From Tilletia caries (lineage: Eukaryota > Basidiomycota > Exobasidiomycetes > Tilletiales > Tilletiaceae), in contig JALUTQ010000028.1 in assembly GCA_032718865.1 (NCBI GenBank), positions 620,001 through 684,000 of the forward strand: a stretch of DNA of 64,000 bases, read 5' to 3'. The position numbers were made by a program, and so were the translations under genes. Each line of letters begins with the position of its first letter. Positions within the stretch are counted from its first letter, which is position 1. The notes beneath the pieces were generated by a model, which had not been told where the DNA came from, made no database searches, and worked only from the letters and a program-made list of their open reading frames with translations. This document shows, one piece after another, positions 54,409-64,000 of the stretch.

Positions 54409-55471
54409 TGAGGAAGCAGGACACGTGGGTTTTAGTGCTACCTCGAATATGTGGGTAAAGAGAGCTTGTAGGTCTGGGTCGAGAGTCTGCCTGTAGGGAG
54501 TTATATAAGAGAGAGGGAAAGGAGAAGTAAAAGGAGTGTGTGAGCACGCTGGACTTGAATGTACTTCCAGGAGGGAGACAGACTGACAGTTGTGGGTGCA
54601 ATCTGGGCTTGATTCTCGGTGCAGAAGGAGGGAAATTGTACAGTGACCGGATTCGTGGGTCTCCTTTTATCCTTTCTCGTGCCCTCTCCTGATCCCTTCC
54701 TTCCTCGTCTTCTGATTCCCCTCTGTGTCCTCCGCAGCATCCCACTCCCTTACTCTTCCCAGGTTCTCCTCCTGTTCCATCCCGTCGATCCCGCACCTCC
54801 CCAGTCTTCCACCTCTCCTTCTCCTGTCCTGCTCGGCTGCTCGTCCTGCCTCGAAACCGGGAGACATCCGTCCGTTGATTGGCACTTGCGGAGGAGGGAA
54901 CGTGGTCGTGATTGGGGCTGGCCGTGCTAGGGGAGCGCTGAACGTGGTCGTAATTGGGACCGGTCGTGCCCGGGGAGTGCTGAACGTGGTCGTGATTGAG
55001 CTTTGAGGAGCGTCATGCTCGTCCTGTTGTATGAAGGGGGGGGTGGTCTGGATGGGAAGGAAGGCGAGCTGTGAATGGAAGGATGGGCAATGATTGCCCG
55101 AAAGTGGGCTTCGAACGTGGACGAGATTGGCCTGTTGCTTCTTCGGGTGTGTCTCGACTTGCTCGTCTGGCGCTTGTCCTTGTCCGGCTGCCATCTTCCA
55201 GAGATGAGCAGCGCACGTTGCTGTCGCTTCTCGTTTCTGTGGGAGGAGAAGAGAGGACATCTTGATTGGGCTGGGGGAGTGATGAGTGTGATGGAAGGGA
55301 TAGTGGTGTTGGTTCTTGCTCTTATTGAGGATGATGAATTGTCGAGGTTCGAGGGTCGAGGGATGCGGTCCTGTCGTCATGGGATCGATGGCTCGGTCTT
55401 CTCCCGGTTCAAGTAACTCTCCTTTTCGTCTTATGACCCCTCCTTAGACGAGTGGCGGTCCAGCTACCACA
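54409..55471 (-). repeat. 5' LTR of the retrotransposon
   Basis: 1063 bp, nearly identical to the 3' LTR. A TATATAA-like box lies near 54500-54507, about 90 bp from the gag side, so U3 would be about 950 bp and R-U5 short. On the sense strand a 237-codon frame (55380-54667) runs through the LTR with three spaced copies of an ITTTF-(S/P)-P motif. It is open in both LTRs but has no recognised family and may be chance in a GC-rich sequence. Confidence 0.93.
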
Positions 55472-56613
55472 TTGTACAAGTCGCCGGCCGCCGAAGCGCT
55501 GATCGCTGATGCGCTGATGCACTGGGAGTGTTGGACGAAGGAGGCTGGAGCGGCTGGATGTTGGACCTAGCACACACATGAAGGCTAGCTCCTCTCATAA
55601 TTCTGAGATCTGAGATCTGAGATGTGCGATCTCTCCGTCTCATTATTTTTCATACACGCACGGCGCGGCGCGCGGCGCACGGAACGCAGAAGAGGATCTA
55701 TCGCAGGGACCGACGAACGTGTGCGTGAGTTTTAATTATTTAATTTCTCAGCCTCTCCAGGTACGGGCGCTCGGCTGATGTTCTTCACGTCATAAGTACC
55801 AATTGTCCATTCATGACGTTTGGAGCCATGCCTTGCGGAAGTCCAGCCCACCGCGGATGTGCTGCCGCGAGTCGAGAGGCGAGAGGATGCTGCTGCCACA
55901 CAAGTCGAGATGTCGAGCAACGGAGCAAGCGATGGAAGGAGTCGGAGTCGAGAGTCATGTGGCTGAGGCTGAGGCTGAGGCACTGAGGCTGCGGTCGGAT
56001 GCCAGGGAATCGGTCCATTTATCCGGACCTCCGCGCTCCGCGGCGACAATTTTTTTTGCTTACGCACGCCGCACGTCCAAAGTCCAAACCTCCATCGACC
56101 GCTCATCTCCTTCCCACACTCTGCGCTGGAAGAGCACGCAAAGAACGAAGTTTGACCGGAGAAGGCGGGAGCTAGGCGGCAGGAGCCAAAGTTAAGTGCA
56201 CGCTAGCGTCTAGCGAGGTCATCAGCATCGCGATTATTCGTCTCACTACTCTCTCGCACTCTCTCTCCTTTCGATCCTTTCCAAGGCGAATTTTTTGTAC
56301 CTGTTGCCCCGTGCCCGTCTGATCGAAGTATGTATTTAAGAGGGTGACGATTTCCTTCTTCATCTATCCGCGCCTTGCTCTGCGTTTCCCACTGTGTTTG
56401 TCAACCTGATCCCTTCTCTGTTCCAGCTCCTTCCGACAGCTGCCTCTCGTTCTCCCATTGCTCTGCTTTTTTTCTTCTATTCCCAGATAGACCTCGCCCG
56501 CTTCCCGTCCCGAACGAACACAACGACCTCGACATCTATCTCAGAGCACAGTGCTGACTCTGCAGCGGTATACTCATCCTTTCGCCCCGCCAACACACCT
56601 TCAACTTTCCAAG
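55472..56613. other. Intergenic and PHO84 leader, no gene seen
   Basis: Contains a CG-rich palindromic patch (about 55660-55680), AG/CT-rich stretches and, from about 56350, a pyrimidine-rich leader before the PHO84 ATG. No family-like coding frame was found. Confidence 0.5.
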
Positions 56614-59309
56614 ATGCCCTTCGGAGCTGACATGGACGCCTATCCGGGGGATGGCTCTAACGGCCTTTCCCTCGTCGAGCGTCAGCAGAAGACATACCTT
56701 GGACTCTCCTTGGGAGAGGTCAAGCTTCTCTCCATCGCCGGCGTAGGCTACTTGCTTGACGCGTGAGTGAAGGCAGATGAGCTTGCTCCCCTCCCAAAGC
56801 TTTGACTTCGTCGGCATCGCTGATCATCGCACGGTCCCAACTACACAGCTACGATCTCTTCGTCATCAACCTCATTTCCCTGATCGTGCCCTACGTCTAC
56901 GGTGATCTGATCCGTGGCGGCCCTCAGCGTGACGCCCTCAACTGGGGCTTGAACGGCGGTGTCTTCAAGGCGTCGGCCAACATCGGAAACGTTCTCGGTC
57001 AGATCCTGTTCGGATTCCTTGGTGACAAGCTGGGTGAGTGTCTCGTGCACTTGTGAATGTTCTGCGATCCACATTCTGACTCTATCTTTGTTGAAACTTG
57101 ATCTGACCAGGCCGAACCGGCGTGTACGGCAAGGAGCTCATCCTCGTGATTGTCGCCGTTATTCTGGCAATCTCTGCGCCCGACTACCTTGGGCGTGGCG
57201 TCACCTACTGGATTACCGCCTTCCGAATCCTCATGGGAGTTGGCATTGGTGGCGGTGAGTTTTTCCCGCGTTAATCAAACACAGCGCGCGTCTGACGCTT
57301 GCTCTTCGGCAATGTCTCCTGCAGACTACCCTATGAGTGCCACCATAGTGGCAGATCGCGCTTCGATCAAGAAGAGGTTCGTATCGAACATAGATGGTAG
57401 CGTCAGTCTCGTGACAGAATTCACTGACGAGCCGAAACTTCACTTCCACCGCGCAGAGGAATCTTGCTCGCCCTCATCTTCTCCAACCAAGGCTGGGGAA
57501 ATCTTGCCGCCGCCATCGCTGGCATAGCCGTCATTGGTGCCTACAAGGGGCCGATCCAGGCAGGAGATCTGCACAAGCTCAGTGGAGCCTGGCGCATTCT
57601 CCAAGGAATTGTGTTGGTCCCCTCGTTTGGCGTGCTGTGAGTGACGCTCTGTCCGAAGGCTGGATCTTGCACGCGTGTGCTGACGATGTGCAATCTCGGC
57701 GATTAGATACTTCCGCCTCACGATGGTTGAAGCCTCGCGATTCAAGCAAGCCCGAGCGCTGCAGGACAACCCGGAACTGCTGAATGAGAATGACACCGAG
57801 AAGGGCTTGAAGAAGGGCAGCGCGGGCCCTGGATCCGATTCGGACACGGATAACGCTCACGGTGTCGAAAACCGCGAAGATGAGCTCGAGAAGCGCGTCA
57901 AGCACGTGCCGGAGACCAAGGCGGCAAAGCGCCACGAATTCTACCAGTACTTCAGCCAGCCCAGACACGCCGCGACGCTGTTCGGCACTGCCTTCACCTG
58001 GTTCCTTGTCGACATCACGTTGTAAGTAGAAGGCCCCTCCTTTCTCTCCTTTACGCTTGAAGACGCAGCGGGCGCTGATCCACCCTTTTATCTTGTCTTC
58101 CAGCTACGGCATCAACCTCAACCAGTCCTCTATTCTGTCCTCCATCGGGTTCAGCGCCGCTTCCACCGACGTGTACGACACCTTGTTCAAGAACTCGCTT
58201 GGAGGTCTCATTGTCACCCTCGCAGGCTTCTTGCCTGGTTACTACATCACCGTCGCGCTCGTCGAGGTCATTGGCCGGAAACCCATCCAGCGTGAGTTTC
58301 TCCTTCTCCGCGAAAATGAGGCCAGCTCAGGGCGGTAAACTGACCCTTTTTGTCCGAGTCCTGTAGTGCTCGGCTTCTTCTTCAACGCCGTCTTCTTGGG
58401 CATTCTGGCTGGAAAGTACGAAACCCTCAAGGTACGTTTGCGAAGAGCCGCTTTCCTGCGTTTTGGTCACCGTTTTGCGTCCGCTGGCTGACTCTCCAAT
58501 CTTCGGTCTCTTCGTGTCATTCGCCCTCCTCATGACTGCAGAACGAGACTGGACCCTTCTTCGTCGTGTTCGTGTTCCTTCAGCTCTTCTTTGTGAGTCT
58601 CTTTCTGATAGGGCCGACGTTCGAGGCTTTCAGCTCAAAGTGCTCATCACCCTCTCGCCGGTCATTTTGTCCCACTATAGAACTTTGGTGCCAACGCCAC
58701 AACATTCATTATTCCCGCCGAAGTGTTCCCCACCCGAGTGCGCGGAACGGCTCACGGTATCTCGTACGTACTTTGAGGGACGATCAAACCCCTCTGCTGG
58801 GACACTTCTCTGCGATCTGAGTACTGACTTGGTCCATTCTTTCCTTCCACTTCTGATTACGTACGACACAGCGCGGCGAGCGGCAAGTGCGGCGCGATTC
58901 TTGCATCTCTGCTGTTCCCTCACCTCTCCAAGACCTCTTTCGGATACTCCGGCGTGTTCTGGGTGAGTCTGAATGGATCTAGTCGCTGACTTGCACGACT
59001 CTACAGGGCGCGCCAAGTCGGAAGCTGACACTTTCATCTCTTTTGTTCATTTCAGGTCATGTTCGGTATCTCCGTCTTTGGTGAGCTTCTGACCTTTCCT
59101 GCCTTCTCCCTTCATTGCTTCTTGAATGCTGACGTAGTTCATCATTTCCTGGCCGCAAAACAGCGTTCTTCATTACCCTCTTCTTCACCCGAGAGACGAT
59201 GGGTCTCGACCCCGACGAGGAGGACCGTCAAGAGCTTGCCAACCCTGACAAGTCTGCGACCTTCAACACGAGCCTTAAGGGCTTCTACCGGGACGGGCCA
59301 TTCCAGTGA
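56614..59309 (+). CDS. PHO84: High-affinity phosphate:H+ symporter Pho84
   Basis: Pho84 is a 12-helix major facilitator protein importing inorganic phosphate with protons at the plasma membrane. Thirteen exons (56614-56762, 56849-57033, 57111-57254, 57325-57376, 57457-57636, 57707-58021, 58104-58291, 58367-58431, 58542-58592, 58681-58763, 58872-58962, 59056-59080, 59164-59309) agree in phase and give 557 aa, the usual family size. Hallmarks: [32 protein letters not shown] (MFS motif), [17 protein letters not shown] (family signature), [49 protein letters not shown]. The long charged central loop between helices 6 and 7 is normal. The ATG has context AAGATGCC after a long pyrimidine-rich leader. 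Confidence 0.96.
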
Positions 59310-60019
59310 TTCTCGGAAATTCTCCGAGTCGGACGGCCCCGCTATCAGGAGTTTTCCTGCTCCAAAGCCTTCACGCCTGCGCCCGAACGTCTTATTGCTC
59401 TCCTTTTCTTTAACGATTCCTTCCTGCTTCACGACATTCGCTGCGCTTCAAGCGCGGCACCAGCCATCCACGTAAATAGACACTCTGACCTGATTATTGT
59501 AAACCGCGCTTCTGAACTTGAGACACTTTGCGCAGCACGCAGAAGCGCAGACCTGCGATCGCGTTCTGCAGTTTTCTATGCAACAGTCGACACTCGACAG
59601 GCAGGCGGTGGTTATCGACGCATCACAGCTTTCACTTGCATTTTGTCAGACTCCAACCCCGCAGATTTCTGAGCATGTCCTCGGCTTCGGGAAGCGTCTT
59701 GCGTCTTTGCACGCGCGTCATTTGGCAGGTTGACGACTTCCCCGCTTTGCGACCATGATCCGCGTCAGTGCTCGGGTTCACCGTTCATCGCCGGACGCCG
59801 ACCCACCGGCGTAACCTTCGAGCCTCGAGACTTGTTCTTCACGCTCAGCATCACGGTGCGCGATCTCCTTTTATTCTTCACACCCCTGGGCCCTGGGCCT
59901 CGCCGCATCCCTGCCATCGCTTTCCTGCGCTACCCTGCAAGCTTCTCCTCCCCCGGCTCGATCAACGTCTTCCAGCGTGATTCACAAACTTTGCTCGCCA
60001 AGAAGAGACGAAGACCGAC

Positions 60020-60855
60020 ATGTCTGCGACAATACCATCGATGTATGACGAGAACGGGCGATTCGTCTTCCGCCTCAAGAACGAAGAAGAACATGCGCGT
60101 CGAGCCAAGGTCAAGCCCGGTGAATTCCTTGCCGACACGGTCGTCGAGGGCGAGCCGCACCTGGCGCTGGTCGTGCCGTTGGTCGTAGCCATCCTGGCCG
60201 GCCTCTACGCCAGCCTTGCTTGGGTCGGCATCTGGCCTCACGAGTTCACCTACTTGGGGCAGTGCGTTTTGACGGCGATGAAAGGCGGCGCGCTGGGGTG
60301 TGTGCTCGTTGGGGGCGCGCTCAGATGGAGTCCCCAGGGTCGGACGGTGAAGCAGAGGATCAAGAAAAAGACGGCGACACAGACGGATCAGAGGGCTCGG
60401 CTGTTGGCGCAGCTGTCGTTTGCGTTCGGAGCGTGAGTGTGATCGTTGTCCTTACGCTGTTGAGGCTTTCCAGAGAGCAAGCGCGATGGCGGGCTGACAT
60501 GCGCTTCCCATCCACTCTACTTTTCCTCCTTGCAGATACTTCTTCGTCGGCGTGTGAGTTCACGAGTCTTATAGCAGACAGACGCGACGCATATACTCAG
60601 CTTCTCAGTGATACTTATACTCACATCCGATTACATCCGCGCGTTCTTAGGACCTTCTTCGAGTTCTTCCCTCACATGACGCAGGGGGCACCCATTTCAG
60701 TGTGGCTCCGACTGGGTCGACACGCAGGCGAGCTTGCGAAACAGGAGAAGCTGTGGAAAGCGTACGAGCGCTGGGCAACCGCTCCCGCTGCAGGAGCTCA
60801 GATCCTCCGTCCGATGCGGCTCGTGCAGGCATGGAAGGCGTACATCGCGGCCTAA
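60020..60855 (+). CDS. Unrecognised integral membrane protein
   Basis: Exons 60020-60432, 60536-60553 and 60651-60855 join in frame (211 aa). The middle 18-nt exon codes YFFVGV. Two hydrophobic segments are clear (LALVVPLVVAILAGLYASLA and CVLTAMKGGALGCVLVGGAL), a third around AYFFVGVTFFEFF. The C-terminal 60 residues are soluble (GRHAGELAKQEKLWKAYERW). Tandem orientation downstream of PHO84. No family was recognised; it may be a small organelle membrane protein. Confidence 0.6.
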
Positions 60856-61371
60856 GGCTCTCGCAGCATCGGACACCCGTCATCACTCTGGACGCGCGAG
60901 GCGAGCACGAGGAAGAGGTGGAGCCGCCTGCGCCGCCGGGTTGGGAGGGGGCGGGAGGGGGAAGGGCGTTCGAGACGGACGCGGGGGCTCACTCAACAAA
61001 ACGACGAATGAGGCTTCCGCGCTCGTGCTTCACTTCCACGACGGCATACTCCCTCTACTTTTGCACCCTCGCGCGGTGGTGGAACAAAGCCACGCTTCAG
61101 CAGCAGCCGCACTCACACCCAGCCGCCACACGTGGGGTAACATCTGCCCGGGACTTTGAAGCAAATGTCAAGGTGTCTTCATGTTACACATGTCACACGT
61201 GATGTATACACCTCTGTTGACGCTCTCTGTGAGGCTGTCAGTCCCAAACACCCAAGCAGGCTATGTACACTCTGCAAGCGCTGGCCAGCAGGTTCACTAT
61301 ATTTACATGTTCAATTGGCAAGGTTGCGGAACAGCACGACAATAACGATCGATGTTGGAATCTATCTGGAA
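60856..61371. other. Intergenic, no gene seen
   Basis: Short frames only. GTCACACGTGATGTATACAC near 61193-61212 contains overlapping palindromes and resembles the TGTATACAC near 63950, consistent with the inverted repeat pair described separately. Confidence 0.4.
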
Positions 61372-61640
61372 GTCTACACCGCCAACTTGTTCAAAGGGCC
61401 TGGGGACCCTTCCCCCCGGAGGTTGTGGGAGGGTCTCCCAAATGGACCCTCCGAAGGTAGTCTCCTGCCCGCGACTGAGACCCTCCTGACCAAAAATGTG
61501 CTGAGAGCCTTTTTGCCCAAACATCCTGGGACCATTCCATCAAAGGGTCCTGGGAGGGTATGAGCGACTGACTGAGGATCCTCTCATAGGGGAGGGTGGT
61601 GGGAGGGATCTGGGTAGACACCCTCTTCGGACACTCAGAA
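61372..61640 (+). repeat. Diverged repeat, left copy
   Basis: The stretch beginning GTCTACACCGCCAACTTGTT and rich in GGGAGGGT/ACCCTCC matches, in reverse orientation, the end of the window (about 63560-63960), which starts GTATACACCGCCAATGTTTT on the minus strand. Similarity is clear over the first 70 bases or so and then patchy. No terminal structure or target duplication could be fixed. Confidence 0.45.
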
Positions 61641-62194
61641 TCAATACCATCTCAGTGATTAAATGCTGCTATATAACGGAAGAAAGAGATCACACTACAG
61701 ACGATCCCGAAGCCTGAAGCACAGTGAACAGCCAAGGAGGCAGAGGTCAGAGTCGGAGGACAAGTCACTTACCTGTAAGTATATCGGAGAGAGAAGCAGG
61801 AATGCATGGCTCAGTGTCCTTGCCGAACGCCGCCCCCCGGACCAAGAGGCAGGAGCGGGAAAAAGAATGAATCACTCACAAGTCACAATGTACTGTGGCC
61901 GGAAAACTGTGGGAAGGATGAGAAGGAGAAGGAAGTCTGAGAAGAACCCGAAAGGAGAGTAAGGAACAAGAATCAGCCGAGCGAGAACGCACCATTGCCA
62001 AGACTGAGGACTGACCTGCGAGCATGTGCCATGTAGTGATGTAGTCAGCGAGGAGCAAAGAGCGGACCACAGAGAGGAATGACAGGAAGAGAACTCACCT
62101 GAGCTTTGAAAAAGAGACCTATAGGAGAGGGTGCAAAGAAGGTTGATCAGTGTCAGTGTCAGTGTTAGTGACGCGAGTGAAAGAGGGAGGCAGA

Positions 62195-63022
62195 CTACAT
62201 GCATGCCCACAGTTCTAAGGCCGGTCTGCTAGGGGGCAAACTTCGGTCTATGAGAATGAGAGAGAACGGAGGTGATGGGACATGGGTCAGTGAGTTGATG
62301 GCCCAATACATGCGCCTAAACCAGTCACGTTGCCAGCGCACCTTACGGAGACTTGAGCTCGCTGTATGCACATCTGCATCAAGGAAAAATAATGAGATCA
62401 GAGAGAAAGTCTGCGACACGTACCTTGACTCTTGAGGACTTCATCCGACCTGGTGACGATAGGAAGAGGTTAGCGCGTGAGGGCAGCAATGCCTCTGTGC
62501 AGTGACCAGAACGAATGACGCTCACCATGCGTGATGCGCGTCGCGCGCTTGTATGCGCCTAGGCCTGGCAATGAAGACGCGTCAGATGACGGGAAGAGCA
62601 CGAGGAAGTAAGGGCACACTCACCCAGCTGGTGTGCTTTGGTAGTTGCCATCGCTGCTTTGCTGGCCTGCTGCTGTGTAGTTGATGATGGTGATGGTGAA
62701 TACCAACAGAAGCAGAAGAGGGGATGGATGCACTCACTCTATTGATGTTGCTGTTGCTGGGCTGTTACTGCTGTACTGTTGTCCTGACTTGGTTCAAGAT
62801 GAGCGCGAAAAGAGACAAACGAGGGAATGAGGGTGTACTCACCTTGTCGCTGTTGTTGCTGTGCTGTTGCTGCTGCTGATGTGATACTGGTGTTGGTGGC
62901 GGTGTGGTGATGTGGTGTGATAATGTGGTGTGGTGATGTGGTGTGGTGATGTGGTGTGGTGATGTGGTGTTGTTGGTGGTGGTGGTGGTCGTGCGGAAGA
63001 AGAGAATCGATGGAATCCGCCA
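62195..63022 (-). CDS. Multi-exon hypothetical gene with short exons, Gln/His-rich start
   Basis: On the minus strand a row of GTGAGT/GTACGT donors (near 62839, 62736, 62623, 62527, 62421) alternates with pyrimidine-CAG acceptors, defining exons of 26-50 nt. ATG 63022 opens MADSIDSLLPHDHHHHQQ and a minisatellite-coded HHITTP run. Downstream exons read QQSSDGNYQSTPAG, PRRIQARDAHHAW, SDEVLKSQDVHTA and LRKVRWQRDWFRRMYWAINS in one consistent phase. The junction between the first two exons leaves a one-base phase conflict, so the model is incomplete. More donors (62095, 61999, 61872, 61775) suggest it continues towards 61700. No family recognised. Confidence 0.35.
62893..62990. repeat. Minisatellite of about 13 bp (TGTGGTGTGGTGA)
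   Basis: Degenerate tandem copies of GTGATGTGGTGTG run for about 100 bp and grade into GGT/GTT triplets. On the minus strand they code a His/Thr/Pro run inside the first exon of the gene above. Confidence 0.75.
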
Positions 63023-63539
63023 TCTTAAATACACGAGGTGGCAGCACACACACGCTGCAGGCGCGTGTGCTAATCCGAACGACGCGCGGCCCATACTGAA
63101 ACGCATCCTTGTTGAGCCAATGCTGTGCCTGGTTCACGAAGGTGATGACTGCTGTTGCTGCTGAGGAAGGGTGCTGGGTACGTTGAGCAGGCGGCAGCAT
63201 GTACGCGTCTCAAATGGTCGACTCACCAGTCAACAGCCTGAGCGCATCCGAACGTGAAGAATGTCGTGGCCGCCTGGATGCGCCGGTGTTGGACGCCTGG
63301 ATCACGAGACTGTCGACGAGAGCGCAGCCAGTGAGTGGGGAGATGCTGGCGTCGCCGGGCTGATGAGCGAGGAAGTGAGGTCGACGCGAGGGGCGGGGGA
63401 CGCAGTGACGCGCGCAGAGGGCGCGATCGCCGATGAGCGCGCGTGAAGACCCGAGGATGAGAGAGCGCGTTCAGCTGTGCGGAAGCTACGCATCCATCGT
63501 CTGCACTCACAGTGCTGGTGCTTGAAGGTTCCGGCTGCT
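63023..63539. other. No supported gene
   Basis: Upstream region of the minus-strand gene; an ACTCACC donor-like site near 63226 may belong to an upstream non-coding exon. Nothing else is supported. Confidence 0.35.
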
Positions 63540-63960
63540 GGGACGGCCCTGGGGGGAGGGTCCCCGGCTGGTCCGGGATGTAGAGCCTCCTCGGAGGGCT
63601 TCACCGAGAGGGTCTTGACGTATCCCAGCCGAAAGGGTGTCGAGAGCGCTGCGTCTGGGAGGGTGCCGAGAGGGCCTGAGCCGTGAATGGTCCCTGGTGG
63701 GCCTGCGTGGAGATCGTCTTGGGATCCCTTATTGCATAGGAAGGTCCCAGGATCCTTCGTCCCAGAAGGTATGAGAACCCTCCGAGGCGCAGACACTCTC
63801 AGGGCCATCTCAGAAACGGTCTCAGGATGGTATCTCCAAAATCCCACAAGGACCCTTTTCAAAAACCTCTTTAGGACCCTTCCAGCATAGAGTCTTCAGA
63901 CCCTCCCAGCGTCCAAATCCTCCCCATACCATTTGAAAACATTGGCGGTGTATACACCAT
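63540..63960 (-). repeat. Diverged repeat, right copy (inverted)
   Basis: Inverted relative to 61372-61640 and likewise dominated by GGGAGGGT-type motifs, ending outward in ACCGCCAAT...TGTATACACC. Frames through it are low-complexity and not called as genes. Confidence 0.45.
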
Positions 63961-64000
63961 CAGTATAGCAGATGTGAATTCTGCTAGACGCGAGATGCGA

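Larger units (their letters stand above)
42712..55471 (-). mobile_element. Ty3/gypsy-type LTR retrotransposon, young, with nested insertion
   Basis: Long terminal repeats at 42712-43775 and 54409-55471 bound a 12,760-bp element read on the minus strand. They begin TG and end CA, and the host flanks share TTGT (42708-42711 and 55472-55475). By eye the repeats differ by one substitution and one T-run length change in about 1063 bp, so insertion was recent. Gag, zinc knuckle, protease, RT, RNase H and integrase occur in Ty3/gypsy order. The body without the inserted 2.74-kb array is about 10 kb. It sits between the 3' ends of ATG4 and the start of PHO84. Confidence 0.95.

Noticed and set aside
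61663..61962. 99-codon Arg/Ser-rich plus-strand frame
   Set aside because: Lies opposite donor/acceptor-like sites of the minus-strand gene and has no family features.

Overview
The window is nuclear DNA from a filamentous or yeast-like fungus, most probably a basidiomycete. Host genes have many short introns (about 50-90 bp, GTRNGT...YAG), and the set includes phenylalanine ammonia-lyase, fungal Atg4 and Atg6, a glucosylceramide synthase, Spt5 and Pho84. I cannot place it below phylum. Roughly half of the 64 kb is transposable elements, many nested inside each other.

Layout. 1-898: 3' end of a PAL gene. 1170-2746: complete Tc1-type element with a damaged transposase. 3057-3297: tRNA-derived SINE-like unit. 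3568-9166: degenerate Helitron Rep/helicase gene, split by a 774-bp hAT-type MITE. 9496-10418: small gene with an in-frame stop next to the Helitron. 10983-11108: 126-bp MITE. 12061-18793: a 6.7-kb PIF/Harbinger element (31-bp terminal inverted repeats, AAT duplication) holding a Myb/SANT-like gene, a frameshifted DDE transposase, a second copy of the hAT MITE and a secreted-protein relic. 18905-33988: compact host block: ATG6, SPC3, ceramide glucosyltransferase, PRA1, DNA polymerase kappa, SPT5 and a small acidic protein. 34291-36487: a Fanzor (eukaryotic TnpB homologue) with its own TATA box and 5'-UTR intron. 37125-42439: ATG4. 42712-55471: a young Ty3/gypsy retrotransposon on the minus strand, with a 2.74-kb tandem array of a miniature LTR-like element inserted in its integrase. 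56614-59309: PHO84. 60020-60855: membrane protein. The last 3 kb holds a poorly resolved multi-exon minus-strand gene between diverged inverted repeats.

Most interesting. (1) The Fanzor keeps RuvC-I and RuvC-III aspartates and the zinc ribbon but has no acidic residue at the usual RuvC-II place; a glutamate next to the zinc ribbon fits the rearranged active site known in Fanzors. (2) The retrotransposon Gag begins with two copies of a ubiquitin-like plus SUMO-like module, each ending in HGGGP. (3) Gag-protease and polymerase lie in one frame separated by one UAG followed, after 8 nt, by two potential hairpins, a readthrough-like layout. (4) The array in the integrase has ten 80-bp TG...CA repeats alternating with nine 195-bp internal units, a 5-bp target duplication and a Pol III A box/B box across each repeat-internal junction.

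Frameshifts in the Tc1 and Harbinger genes fall mostly at homopolymer runs, while the host genes I spliced read cleanly. All domain calls are by eye from translated sequence; no database search was possible.
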